Program-made: the position numbers and the translations under genes
In this document: piece by piece, positions 18,772-27,058 of the stretch
How positions within the stretch are numbered: the stretch's first letter is position 1
Layout of the letters: each line of letters starts with the position of its first letter
Origin: Streptomyces avermitilis MA-4680 = NBRC 14893
GTDB taxonomy: Bacteria > Actinomycetota > Actinomycetes > Streptomycetales > Streptomycetaceae
Assembly (NCBI RefSeq): GCF_000009765.2
Contig: NC_003155.5
Coordinates: 5,084,001-5,148,000, forward strand
Length of the DNA: 64,000 bases
Direction: 5' to 3'
Notes under the pieces: model-generated
What the model was told of the DNA's origin: nothing
Databases searched by the model: none
What the model saw: the letters and a program-made list of their open reading frames with translations, nothing else

Positions 18772-18975
18772 ATGGCTACTGGCACCGTGAAGTGGTTCAA
18801 CGCGGAAAAGGGTTTCGGCTTCATCGAGCAGGACGGCGGCGGCCCGGACGTCTTCGCCCACTACTCGAACATCGCCGCCCAGGGCTTCCGCGAGCTCCAG
18901 GAAGGCCAGAAGGTGAACTTCGACATCGCGCAGGGCCAGAAGGGCCCGACGGCCGAGAACATCGTTCCCGCCTGA
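18772..18975 (+). CDS. Cold-shock protein (CspA family)
   Basis: A 67-residue single cold-shock domain that binds single-stranded nucleic acid as an RNA chaperone or transcription antiterminator. RNP1 is KGFGFI and RNP2 is VFAHY; the protein begins MATGTVKWFNAEKGFGF and ends in NIVPA, like other actinobacterial Csp proteins. The SD GAAGGAG lies 8 nt before the ATG. A strong terminator follows, so it is monocistronic, but the DEAD-box helicase 430 bp downstream forms a cold-response neighbourhood. Confidence 0.97.
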   Translation: MATGTVKWFNAEKGFGFIEQDGGGPDVFAHYSNIAAQGFRELQEGQKVNFDIAQGQKGPTAENIVPA

Positions 18976-18993
18976 CGCTGACGCGTACTTCGT

Positions 18994-19029
18994 AGCTGGG
19001 GCCCGCACCTTGGGGTGCGGGCCCCAGCT
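18994..19029 (+). terminator. Cold-shock gene terminator
   Basis: AGCTGGGGCCCGCACC, a TTGG loop and GGTGCGGGCCCCAGCT form a perfect 16-bp stem 18 bp after the stop. Confidence 0.88.
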
Positions 19030-19133
19030 CGTTGCATTCTCGGACACCCCCGCGCCACACCACGGAGACCGGCCCTCACCGGTCGCCACACCGTGGAGAC
19101 CGGGCCTCACCGGCGGCGTCGGCGCGAGCGCTC

Positions 19134-19178
19134 CGCAGTCGCACCGCACGCAGTCACACCGCACGCAGTCACACCGCA
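19134..19178. repeat. 15-bp tandem repeat, 3 copies
   Basis: CGCAGTCRCACCGCA occurs at 19134, 19149 and 19164. The array lies in the 377-bp non-coding stretch 19030-19406, whose right half is AT-rich and must hold the helicase promoter and leader. Confidence 0.88.
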
Positions 19179-19371
19179 CGCGGACGCTCCGCCCCGGATT
19201 CCGGGTGCAAACCCGCCGGATATTTCGATGTGGATGCCCCACGCATTTCTGTCCGGGGCCCACCATTCATTTCAGCGACGCGACCCGAACATTTTCTTCC
19301 GGTCCGATCCGCATTCTTAGTCGATTTGGCTCGTTCTTGCGATTCCCCGCGATGTTCGTTTTCCTCGGGAA

Positions 19372-19398
19372 TTCCTTGATACGTGCCGCATCAAGGAA
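19372..19398 (+). promoter_or_regulatory. SD-sequestering hairpin in the DEAD-box helicase leader
   Basis: TTCCTTGAT, a 9-nt loop and ATCAAGGAA form a perfect 9-bp stem. The 3' arm contains most of the helicase SD (AAGGAAGG, 19393-19400), so the folded RNA would mask the ribosome-binding site 8 nt before the ATG. This could be an RNA thermosensor, or a target for autoregulation by the helicase itself. The structure is seen; the role is inferred. Confidence 0.55.
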
Positions 19399-19406
19399 GG
19401 TTCCGC

Positions 19407-20915
19407 ATGAACCGCACACGCACGAACGACCGCTTCGACCGCACCCGCACCAAAAGCTCCGGCGCCGCACGGGGCGGCAGCCGCTTCGGCGCCGCGAAGT
19501 CCGGCTCGCCGAGCCGCTCGGGTGGGCACGGCCGTCGGCCGTCCGCGCCGCAGGGCGAGTTCGCGCTGCCGGTGACGACCACCCCCGCGCTCCCCGCCGC
19601 CGAGAAGTTCGCTGATCTCGCCATGCCGTCGCAGCTGCTGGCCGCGCTCAGCTCCGAGGGCGTGACCACCCCGTTCCCGATTCAGGCGGCGACCCTGCCG
19701 AACTCCCTCGCGGGCCGGGACGTCCTCGGCCGCGGCCGCACCGGGTCCGGCAAGACCCTCGCCTTCGGCCTCGCCCTGCTGGCCCGTACGGCCGGTCAGC
19801 GCGCGGAGCCCCGGCAGCCGCTGGCGCTGGTCCTCGTACCCACCCGCGAACTGGCCCAGCAGGTCACCGACGCGCTCGCGCCGTACGCCCGCTCCGTGAA
19901 GCTGCGGCTGACCACGGTGGTCGGCGGCATGTCGATCGGCAGGCAGTCCGGTGCGCTGCGCGCCGGTGCCGAGGTCGTCGTGGCGACTCCCGGCCGGCTC
20001 AAGGACCTCATCGACCGTGGCGACTGCCGGCTCGACCAGGTCGGCATCACCGTCCTCGACGAGGCCGACCAGATGGCGGACATGGGCTTCATGCCGCAGG
20101 TGACCGCCCTGCTCGACCAAGTACGCCCCGAGGGCCAGCGGATGCTGTTCTCGGCCACCCTGGACCGCAACGTCGACCTGCTGGTCCGCCGCTATCTGAC
20201 CGACCCGGTGGTTCACTCCGTCGACCCGTCCGCGGGTGCGGTCACCACGATGGAGCACCACGTGCTCCATGTGCACGGCGCCGACAAGCACCAGGCGACC
20301 ACCGAGATCGCGGCCCGCGACGGCCGGGTGATCATGTTCCTGGACACCAAGCACGCCGTCGACCGGCTGACCGAGCATCTGCTGAGCAGCGGGGTGCGCG
20401 CCGCGGCCCTGCACGGCGGCAAGTCCCAGCCGCAACGCAACCGGACCCTGAGCCAGTTCAAGACGGGTCATGTGACGGTGCTGGTGGCAACCAATGTCGC
20501 GGCGCGCGGCATCCACGTCGACAACCTCGACCTCGTCGTCAACGTCGACCCGCCGAGCGACCACAAGGACTACCTGCACCGCGGCGGCCGCACCGCCCGC
20601 GCCGGCCAGTCCGGCAGCGTCGTCACGCTGGTGACGCCCCACCAGCGCCGCGACATGAGCAGGCTGATGACGGTCGCCGGCATCGTCCCGCAGACCACCC
20701 AAGTACGTTCCGGTGACGCGGAGCTGAACCGCATCACGGGCGCCCAGGCCCCCTCGGGTGTCCCGGTCACCATCAGCGTGCCGGTCGTGGAACGCCCCCG
20801 GCGCAGCGCCTCTTCGTCTCGCGGGCGCCGCAGCCGCACGGCGCAGAACCGGCGCAACGGCCAGGCGGCACGCGGTTCGTCCCAGCGGCAGACCACCGTC
20901 AGCGCGGCGGCCTAG
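19407..20915 (+). CDS. DEAD-box ATP-dependent RNA helicase
   Basis: A 502-residue cytoplasmic RNA helicase. The basic Arg/Ser/Gly N-terminus is followed by the Q motif (FPIQ), motif I GRTGSGKT, Ia PTRELAQQ, II LDEAD, III SATL, V VATNVAARGIHV and VI HRGGRTARAG. A basic C-terminal tail (RRSASSSRGRRSRTAQNRR) probably binds RNA. The ATG at 19407 is chosen over an in-frame ATG eight codons upstream because AAGGAAGG precedes it by 6 nt. Its neighbours (csp upstream, CBS protein downstream) suggest a cold or growth-arrest role. Confidence 0.95.
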   Translation: MNRTRTNDRFDRTRTKSSGAARGGSRFGAAKSGSPSRSGGHGRRPSAPQGEFALPVTTTPALPAAEKFADLAMPSQLLAALSSEGVTTPFPIQAATLPNSLAGRDVLGRGRTGSGKTLAFGLALLARTAGQRAEPRQPLALVLVPTRELAQQVTDALAPYARSVKLRLTTVVGGMSIGRQSGALRAGAEVVVATPGRLKDLIDRGDCRLDQVGITVLDEADQMADMGFMPQVTALLDQVRPEGQRMLFSATLDRNVDLLVRRYLTDPVVHSVDPSAGAVTTMEHHVLHVHGADKHQATTEIAARDGRVIMFLDTKHAVDRLTEHLLSSGVRAAALHGGKSQPQRNRTLSQFKTGHVTVLVATNVAARGIHVDNLDLVVNVDPPSDHKDYLHRGGRTARAGQSGSVVTLVTPHQRRDMSRLMTVAGIVPQTTQVRSGDAELNRITGAQAPSGVPVTISVPVVERPRRSASSSRGRRSRTAQNRRNGQAARGSSQRQTTVSAAA

Positions 20916-20918
20916 GTC

Positions 20919-20974
20919 CTGTGGCGAAAGTGGCGCCTGTCGCGAATGCAGCGATGACGCCACTTTCGCCGCAG
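20919..20974 (+). terminator. Long inverted repeat after the helicase
   Basis: CTGTGGCGAAAGTGGCG (20919-20935) and CGCCACTTTCGCCGCAG (20958-20974) pair over 17 positions with one T-G pair, starting 4 bp after the helicase stop. The 22-nt loop and absent T-run leave open whether it terminates, attenuates or stabilises the RNA. Confidence 0.6.
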
Positions 20975-21026
20975 GGTCACCCCCTTCGTGACCGGGCGGA
21001 TCGTCCATCTCCTCAGGAGGCACCTT

Positions 21027-21323
21027 TTGACACTGGTTCAGATGCAGCAGCGCTCGGTGGATGCAACTCCCACGGCCGTGGTCGACGTCATGGACACGGC
21101 CGGGCCGCAGGTCTGGGCCGCCATGACCGTCGAGGTGGCCTTGTCCGTCATGGCCAGCGCCCGGGCCGAACACTTGTTCCTCTGCGACGAGGACGGCCAG
21201 TGCACGGGCCTGATCACCCGGGCCCAGCTCACCGTCGTACGCGACAGCCCCTCCTACACCGATCAGGTCCGTCTTGGGGACATCCTCGGCGACGCCTCGG
21301 GCGTTCTCGAGTTCTCCCGCTGA
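21027..21323 (+). CDS. Single CBS-domain-like small protein
   Basis: 98 residues from a TTG start chosen because a perfect AGGAGG (21015-21020) sits 6 nt upstream. The sequence VVDVMDTAGPQVWAAMTVEVALSVMASARAEHLFLCDEDGQCTGLITRAQL has the spacing of a CBS motif (damage/variability region, then xxLFLCDEDGxxxGLIT). It could bind an adenosyl ligand or only dimerise. It follows the cold-shock helicase on the same strand. Confidence 0.7.
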   Translation: MTLVQMQQRSVDATPTAVVDVMDTAGPQVWAAMTVEVALSVMASARAEHLFLCDEDGQCTGLITRAQLTVVRDSPSYTDQVRLGDILGDASGVLEFSR

Positions 21324-21368
21324 TCGACGTACCCCGAGCCGCCGCTCTTCCGCTACCTGTGAGGCATC

Positions 21369-21683
21369 ATGCGCTGTGTCATCGCCCGTTTCCCGTTCGA
21401 CCTCTCCAAGAGCGGGGTGGTGGCCTCGATGAAGGGCGTCAAGCCCGAGCCCATCGTGGGTGAGTCCGTGCAGATCGGCCGCCGCCACTTTCCCGTCAAG
21501 CAAGTGGGCGAGGTCGTCACCCGGCAGGACCGCCGTGACTTCAGCGCCCAAGAAGTCGTCCGGGCCATGACCCGCCTCGGCTTCACCTGCCACGACCTCG
21601 CCGAGCCCGCGCCCGCCCGTGTCCTGACTCCGCTCCAGAGCGCGTCGGCACTGCTCGGCACACCGGCGCCCGCGCCCGCGTAG
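21369..21683 (+). CDS. Small conserved hypothetical protein
   Basis: 104 residues, not recognised by domain. It reads MRCVIARFPFDLSKSGVVASMKGVKPEPIVGESVQIGRRHFPVKQVGEVVTRQDRRDFSAQEVVRAMTRLGF in segments, soluble and mildly basic, ending in a Pro/Ala tail. It lies 45 bp after the CBS-domain gene and ends just before a bidirectional terminator, so the two probably share a transcript. Codon use is normal for the region, supporting a real gene. Confidence 0.7.
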   Translation: MRCVIARFPFDLSKSGVVASMKGVKPEPIVGESVQIGRRHFPVKQVGEVVTRQDRRDFSAQEVVRAMTRLGFTCHDLAEPAPARVLTPLQSASALLGTPAPAPA

Positions 21684-21740
21684 GCCCGGGCCCGCACGGT
21701 CACGAGGACGGGCGACGGCCCACACCGCAGCACATGCACG

Positions 21741-21776
21741 TGAGGGATCTGTCGGCGCGCGCCGACAGATCCCTCA
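21741..21776. terminator. Bidirectional terminator, 36-bp perfect palindrome
   Basis: TGAGGGATCTGTCGGCGC is followed directly by its exact reverse complement. It lies between the converging small hypothetical gene (+) and the histidine kinase gene (-). Confidence 0.88.
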
Positions 21777-21819
21777 TTCGTTCATTTGTTGGGAGTGGCC
21801 GAAGTCGCGGGGCGGTGGG

Positions 21820-23409
21820 TCACGTGTCCGGCGTCGCTCGCGGTCGAGACGAGCCCGCGCCGCGGTCCGGTTCGACGACATGGCCCGGTTCGACGAGATG
21901 GTCCGGGTCGACGACATGATCCGGGCCGACGAGATGGTCCGGATCGGCCGCCTGCTCCGGATCAGCCGCCTGCTCCGGACCGGCGACGCGCTCCGGACCG
22001 CCCGCGCGCTCCGGAGCGGACCGTGGCAAGAGCCGCGAGCTGTGCGCGGTGAAGCCGACCGCCGCCCCGCCGCCGGGGCGTGGGCGCGCGAAGGCGGTGC
22101 CGCCGTGGGCCTCGGCGACGTCGCGGACGATGGCCAGGCCGAGCCCGGACCCGGGCAGGCCACGGGCGGTGTCGGCCCGGTGGAACCGGTCGAACACGCG
22201 CTCCGCGTCGGTGGCGCCGATGCCCGGCCCCCGGTCGGAGACGGTGACCGTGCCTCGGTGGATGCGCACCTCGATGGGGTCGAGGCCGTCACGGTCGAAC
22301 TTGGCGGCGTTCTCCAGCAGATTGCCCACCGCGCGTTCGAGCGCCTCGGGGCGGCCGTGGACCACGGTGTCGTCGGCGTCGATATGGAACAGACGGCGGG
22401 TGCGCCGGTGCACGCGGCGGGCGGCGCGGCGGGCCACCTCGGCCAGTTCCACGGGCCCTTCGGGCTCCTCGCGGCTGCGGGCGAGGGCCAGCTCGACGAG
22501 GGAGTCGACGAGGTGGCTGAGCTCGCGCGTCTCACCCTCGACGTCGTGGAGGAGCCGGTCGCGGGCGTCCGGGGAGAGCTCCGTGATCCGGCGCAGGACG
22601 GTGGCATTGGTGCGCAGGCTGGTCAGCGGGGTCCGCAGCTCGTGGGCGACGTCCTGGACCAGCCGCTCCTGGGCCTCACGGGCGACGGCGAGCCGGGTGA
22701 GCATCCTGCCGAACGACGCCGAGAGCCGCCCGACTTCGTCGCGTCTGCCGTCCACCAGGGCCGCACCGTCGACGCGGCCGTCGACGCTGACCTCTTCGGC
22801 GACCCCGGCCAGCCGCACCAGGCGCCGGGTGATGCGCCGCGCGAGCAGCCATCCCGCCCCCGCCGCGGCGAGCATGACCACGAGGCCGGCTCCGGCGATC
22901 TCCCTGGCCATGCCGCCCAGTACGTAGTGCGTCTGATCGACCTGGACCGCCACCTGGAGAGCCCCGCGGTCACGGCCCAGCGCGGTGGTCAGCTGGCGGT
23001 GCGTGGCGCGATCGACGACGACCTCGGTGGTACGCGACTCCCCGGGTTCACCGGAGGCGGCCAGGGCGCGCGCGGCGTCGGACACCGGCAGCGCCACGGG
23101 CGGGCCGCCGAGATGGGTGGGCGTGCCGTCGGGCGCCACGGCCTGCACGGTCACCTGCCACTCCGCTTCGTCCCCCGGTCCGGGCCGGTCCGGCCCGGGG
23201 AAGAGGTCCGGACCCTGGGTGACCTCGTCGGAGAGGGCCAGCGCCCGGTCCTGGTCACGGGCCAGGGCGACCGTGACCGACCGCAGCGTCCGGTCGATCT
23301 CCGCGGTGACGCGGTCGGAGGCGGCGCGGTAGCTCAGCATCCCGACCAGTACCGCCACCACGGCGCCGACAGCGGCAAAGGAGAGCGCGAGCCGCGAGCG
23401 CAGACTCAT
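21820..23409 (-). CDS. HAMP-domain sensor histidine kinase
   Basis: About 529 residues. A first membrane segment (ALSFAAVGAVVAVLVGMLSY), an extracellular ~140-residue sensor region, a second segment (GLVVMLAAAGAGWLLA) and a HAMP linker come first. HisKA (HELRTPLTSLRTN), an N-box (NLLENAAKF), G1 (DRGPGIG) and G2 (GSGLGLAIV) follow. The ATG at 23409 is preferred over the GTG two codons earlier because of a GAGG at better spacing. After the kinase core an unusual ~50-residue tail of PDHLVG-like hexapeptides is encoded by an 18-bp DNA repeat. It is encoded just downstream of its response regulator. Confidence 0.9.
   Translation of the reverse strand: MSLRSRLALSFAAVGAVVAVLVGMLSYRAASDRVTAEIDRTLRSVTVALARDQDRALALSDEVTQGPDLFPGPDRPGPGDEAEWQVTVQAVAPDGTPTHLGGPPVALPVSDAARALAASGEPGESRTTEVVVDRATHRQLTTALGRDRGALQVAVQVDQTHYVLGGMAREIAGAGLVVMLAAAGAGWLLARRITRRLVRLAGVAEEVSVDGRVDGAALVDGRRDEVGRLSASFGRMLTRLAVAREAQERLVQDVAHELRTPLTSLRTNATVLRRITELSPDARDRLLHDVEGETRELSHLVDSLVELALARSREEPEGPVELAEVARRAARRVHRRTRRLFHIDADDTVVHGRPEALERAVGNLLENAAKFDRDGLDPIEVRIHRGTVTVSDRGPGIGATDAERVFDRFHRADTARGLPGSGLGLAIVRDVAEAHGGTAFARPRPGGGAAVGFTAHSSRLLPRSAPERAGGPERVAGPEQAADPEQAADPDHLVGPDHVVDPDHLVEPGHVVEPDRGAGSSRPRATPDT
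21871..22014. repeat. 18-bp tandem repeat, 8 imperfect copies, within the kinase 3' end
   Basis: Units of the form nnCGnCGnnATGnTCCGG begin at 21871 and recur every 18 bp to 22014. The four copies nearest the stop (CGACGAGATGGTCCGG-like) are the most alike. Translated on the minus strand they give a hexapeptide series (PEQAAD, PDHLVG, PDHVVD, PDHLVE). Confidence 0.85.
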
Positions 23410-23425
23410 GGCCACCGCCTCACAG

Positions 23426-23511
23426 CCGCGCCGCCTGACAACCGCGCCTCACAGCCACCGCCCCACAACCGCGCCGCCTGACAACCGCGCCTCACAGCCA
23501 CCGCCCCACAA
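23426..23511. repeat. 43-bp perfect direct repeat, 2 copies
   Basis: The segment 23426-23468 (CCGCGCCGCCTGACAACCGC...) is repeated exactly at 23469-23511, in the gap between the response regulator and its kinase. It contains TGA triplets in the kinase direction and has no coding role. Confidence 0.92.
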
Positions 23512-23518
23512 CCGCGCC

Positions 23519-24220
23519 TCATGGCCGCCGCACCGCGTAGCCCACGCCCCGCACGGTGTGGATCAGGTCGGGCGCGCCGGCGTCGGCGAGCTTGCGCCGC
23601 AGATAGCCGACGTAGCTCGCGAGGTTCTTGGCGTCCACGCCGACGTCGTGGCCCCAGATCCGCCGGTAGACCGCCGCGTGGTCCAGCACGATCCCCTCGT
23701 TGCGTACCAAAAGCTCCAGCAGGTCGAACTCGGTCCTCGACAGCCGCAGTTCCTCGTCCGCCCACCACACACGCCGGGCGGCCGGGGCGACCAGCAGCGA
23801 CGCGATCCGCAGTACGTCACCGGCCCGGGCCACCGGCTCGTCGACGTCCGGCGTCAGATCGCCCCTGCGCAGCAACGCCCGTAATCGGGCGAGCAGTTCG
23901 GGTATCTCGAACGGCTTGGGCAGATAGTCGTCGGCCCCGGCGTCCAGGCCGGCGATGCGGTCCCGGGTCCCGGCCCGCGCGGTGAGCATCAGCACCGGGG
24001 TGCGGTCACCGTCGGCGCGCAGCACACGGCACACGCCCACCCCGTCGACGTACGGCATCATCACGTCGACCACCAGGGCGCTGAAGGAGCCCCGACGGGC
24101 CCGGGCCAGCGCCTGCACCCCGTCGGCGACGGCGACGACGTCGTACCCCTCCAACTCCAGTGCCCGCGCGAGGGATTCGCGGACCGCACGATCGTCGTCG
24201 ACGACGAGGACACGATTCAC
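23519..24220 (-). CDS. Response regulator, OmpR/PhoB family
   Basis: About 233 residues. The receiver domain starts NRVLVVDDDRAVRESL with the phospho-acceptor Asp in ALVVDVMMPYVDG, the conserved Thr/Ala in LMLTARA and Lys in YLPKPF. The C-terminal winged helix includes LRLSRTEFDLLELLVRN and VDAKNLASYVGYLRRKL. It resembles the actinobacterial MprA group. A GTG at 24241 would add seven residues. It precedes its cognate kinase by ~110 bp and is divergent from the DUF3500 gene. Confidence 0.92.
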   Translation of the reverse strand: MNRVLVVDDDRAVRESLARALELEGYDVVAVADGVQALARARRGSFSALVVDVMMPYVDGVGVCRVLRADGDRTPVLMLTARAGTRDRIAGLDAGADDYLPKPFEIPELLARLRALLRRGDLTPDVDEPVARAGDVLRIASLLVAPAARRVWWADEELRLSRTEFDLLELLVRNEGIVLDHAAVYRRIWGHDVGVDAKNLASYVGYLRRKLADAGAPDLIHTVRGVGYAVRRP

Positions 24221-24378
24221 CACGTCCACATGATGGCCCACTGCCTCAGGAGCAACGGTCGTTTCCCGACCTCACTCCCGCCGCAGCTCTTACCCAACTC
24301 CGGACTTCCTCCCTCCGAGGTCTGAGACCACTCACCCACCATGGGAGCCCCTGACCGCGCCCCCCACGGGAGTCCCCC

Positions 24379-25572
24379 ATGTCGACCGTCAGCGTCCGAC
24401 TCGCGCGCCGTGCCTCAGTCGCCGCCGCGTGCGTCGCCCTCGCCGCCACCGGCTGCACCGCCCTCAACTCCGCGTCCTCCACGTCGGCCCTGGCGGCCAA
24501 GGCTCGGATCCCGGCCTCCGCGGCCCGGCACGGCGCCGGCGGGGCGAACACCGCCCAGGTCGTGGCCGCCGCGAACGCCTTCCTCGCGACGCTCTCCGAC
24601 GAGCAGAAGGACACCGTCCTCTACGACTTCGACGACGCCGCCAAGAAGACCGGCTGGTCGAACTTCCCGACCCCCGTCGTGGCGCGCAACGGCCTCAAGT
24701 TCGGCGATCTCACCGACGAGCAGGAGGCCGCGGCCCTGAAGGTCATGGAGGCCGCGCTCAGCAAGAAGGGGTACGAGGAGCTCGTCGAGATCCGCAAGGC
24801 CGACGACTACCTCGCCACGCTGCCGCCCCGCACGCCCACCCCACCGACCAGCACTCCCACGGCCACTCCCACCGGCACGCCGACCGCCACTCCGACCGGA
24901 GGCGGCGGCCGTCCCCCGGGCGGCGGCGGAGGCGCCAACTTCGGCTCGGAGTGGTACTACATCTCCTTCTTCGGACTGCCCAGCAGGACAGGTGAGTTCA
25001 CGGTCCAGTACGGCGGCCACCACGCGGCCTACAACCTCACCTACGCCGGCGACAACGTGAGCATCTCGCCCACCCTGACCGCGGTGGAGCCGATGGAGTT
25101 CAACTGGGAGGACCTGTACTACGCCCCGCTGGAGGACAAGCGGACCTCCACCATCGGGGCCATCCAGTCACTCACCGCCGACGAGCTGACCGCGGCCGAG
25201 ATCGACGGAAGCTTCGACGACCTGTACCTGGGTCCCGGCCATGACGGCCCCTTCCCGCAGCAGCCCGAGGGCGTCCTCGTCAGCAGCCTCACCAAGAAGC
25301 AGCGGGCCGAGGTCACCGCGATGCTGAAGGCCTGGGTCGACGACCTGGACGAGAAGGCGGCCAAGCGGCTCATCGCCAAGTACGTCTCCGAGTACGACAA
25401 GACGTACATCGGCTGGAGCGGCGGGACGACGCTCGACAACAACCAGACGTACGTCCGTCTCGACGGACCGTCCGCCTGGATCGAGTTCTCCAACCAGCCC
25501 GGCGCCTCGACCGACGGGATCCACCAGCACACGATCTTCCGGGACGAGACCGCCGACTACGGCTGGGAATGA
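24379..25572 (+). CDS. DUF3500-family lipoprotein
   Basis: 397 residues. The signal peptide ends in ALAATGC, a plausible lipobox, so a lipoprotein is likely. AANAFLATLSDEQKDTVLYDFDD and the later WYYISFFGLPSRTGEFTVQYGGHHAAYNLTY are hallmarks of DUF3500. A low-complexity TPTATPTG/Gly linker (~residues 152-190) separates the two halves. An NQTYVRLDGPSAWIEFSNQPG segment and a His-containing DGIHQHTIFRDE end follow. The molecular function is unknown. The GGGAG SD supports the ATG. The HupE-like gene starts 60 bp downstream, so they are probably co-transcribed. Confidence 0.85.
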   Translation: MSTVSVRLARRASVAAACVALAATGCTALNSASSTSALAAKARIPASAARHGAGGANTAQVVAAANAFLATLSDEQKDTVLYDFDDAAKKTGWSNFPTPVVARNGLKFGDLTDEQEAAALKVMEAALSKKGYEELVEIRKADDYLATLPPRTPTPPTSTPTATPTGTPTATPTGGGGRPPGGGGGANFGSEWYYISFFGLPSRTGEFTVQYGGHHAAYNLTYAGDNVSISPTLTAVEPMEFNWEDLYYAPLEDKRTSTIGAIQSLTADELTAAEIDGSFDDLYLGPGHDGPFPQQPEGVLVSSLTKKQRAEVTAMLKAWVDDLDEKAAKRLIAKYVSEYDKTYIGWSGGTTLDNNQTYVRLDGPSAWIEFSNQPGASTDGIHQHTIFRDETADYGWE

Positions 25573-25632
25573 CCGGAACGAGACACGACAGGGAGATCAG
25601 GAGAACAGGGACAAGGGACAAGGGACAACACC

Positions 25633-26922
25633 ATGCGCCGCTTCCTGCCCGCACTCCTGCTCGCGGCACTGATGCTGGTCGGCGGCCTCGCGTCGCCGGC
25701 CGGCGCCCACCCGATGAGTACCTCGGCCGTTCTCCTCGACATCGGCGACGACCGGGTCGAGGGAGAGGTGCAGCTGCCCATCGACCGTCTGGCCATCGCC
25801 GTGCACCGCGACCTCACCCGGGACAGCGTCCTCGCCGCCGACCGGGCGTTCCTGAAGCGCTACGTCGCCCGGCACATCAGCGCCGTCGGTGAGAACGGCA
25901 CGCCCTGGGCCGTCACGCTCGGCACGGCGTCGGTCCGGACGATCGACGGGGCTGCGCACCTCGTCCACCCGCTCACGATCCGGCCGCCCGACGGCCACGT
26001 CACCGACTTCGACCTGCGTTACGACGTCGTCGTCGAGGAACTGCTCACCCACCGGGTCATCGTCACCGTCCGGTACGACTTCGACCGCGGCATCCTGAAG
26101 GCCGACGACGCCAGCACCCTCGGAGTCTTCGACTGGGACACCAGGAGTCTGAAGGTCCCCGCGGGCGAGGGCTCGTGGACGCGGGGGTTCGCCACCACCG
26201 CCGGTCTCGGCATCGAGCACATCGGCGAGGGCGCCGACCATCTGCTGTTCCTGCTCATGCTGCTCATCCCGGCCCCGCTGGTGGCGACCGGGGGCCGGTG
26301 GCACGCCGCCGCTCCGTCGGCGCGGCGCGGCATCGTCCGCGTGGTCCACGTCGTCACCGCGTTCGCCGTGGGCCACTCACTCACCCTGGCGCTGGCGGCC
26401 GCCGGAGTGATCGACGTGCCGGCCCGGCCGGTCGAGACGCTGATCGCCTTCTCGATCGCGGTGTCCGCGGTCCATGCGCTCCGGCCGCTGGTGGCCCGCG
26501 GCGAGGTGTTCATCGCCAGTGGCTTCGGGCTGGTGCACGGGCTGGCGTTCGCCTCGCTGATCGGCGACCTCGGCCTCGGCCGAGGGTCGCTCGTGACCAC
26601 GCTGCTGGGCTTCAACCTGGGCATCGAGCTGACGCAACTGCTCGTCGTCGCGCTGATGATGCCGTCGTTGCTCGTTCTGGCCCGTACGTCCGTCTATCCC
26701 GCGTTCCGCATCGGGGTGGCCCTCGTCGGCCTGCTGTTCTCGGTGTCCTGGATGCTGGAGCGCGCGACGCTGACCTCCGCCGACCCGTTCGAGGGCATCC
26801 AGACGTGGCTGGTCGGGCACCCGCTGCTCGTCGCCGCGTCGGTCGCCGCACTCGCTGTCGTCGCCCGGCGCACCGCCCCACGGACGCCTCGGGCCACGCC
26901 CGAACACTCAGGCGCCCACTGA
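25633..26922 (+). CDS. HupE/UreJ-family membrane protein
   Basis: 429 residues. The signal peptide ends GGLASPAGA, followed by HPMSTS and an extracytoplasmic domain of ~170 residues. Seven or so membrane helices follow, beginning GLGIEHIGEGADHLLFLLMLLIP, the His/Asp-bearing motif of HupE/UreJ-like metal transporters. Later helices carry further histidines (VGHSLTLALAA; SGFGLVHGLAFASLIGDLGLG). The family is linked to nickel or other metal uptake. No urease or hydrogenase genes are nearby, so the substrate is open. Confidence 0.85.
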   Translation: MRRFLPALLLAALMLVGGLASPAGAHPMSTSAVLLDIGDDRVEGEVQLPIDRLAIAVHRDLTRDSVLAADRAFLKRYVARHISAVGENGTPWAVTLGTASVRTIDGAAHLVHPLTIRPPDGHVTDFDLRYDVVVEELLTHRVIVTVRYDFDRGILKADDASTLGVFDWDTRSLKVPAGEGSWTRGFATTAGLGIEHIGEGADHLLFLLMLLIPAPLVATGGRWHAAAPSARRGIVRVVHVVTAFAVGHSLTLALAAAGVIDVPARPVETLIAFSIAVSAVHALRPLVARGEVFIASGFGLVHGLAFASLIGDLGLGRGSLVTTLLGFNLGIELTQLLVVALMMPSLLVLARTSVYPAFRIGVALVGLLFSVSWMLERATLTSADPFEGIQTWLVGHPLLVAASVAALAVVARRTAPRTPRATPEHSGAH

Positions 26923-27058
26923 CCGCGTACGCGCGGTGGCCGCGGTCGCTTCGGCGCACCCCGGAGCACTGCGCGGTGGCCGTGGTGGCTGTTGTCGCTG
27001 CGGCGCACCCCGAAGCACTGCGACGCACCCCGAAGCGCGGTCGGCCGACGCCGGCCGG

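Noticed and set aside
19317..21725. 802-codon open frame antisense to the DEAD-box helicase
   Set aside because: A by-product of GC-rich codon bias; the opposite strand has all helicase motifs, and the frame has no recognisable protein features.
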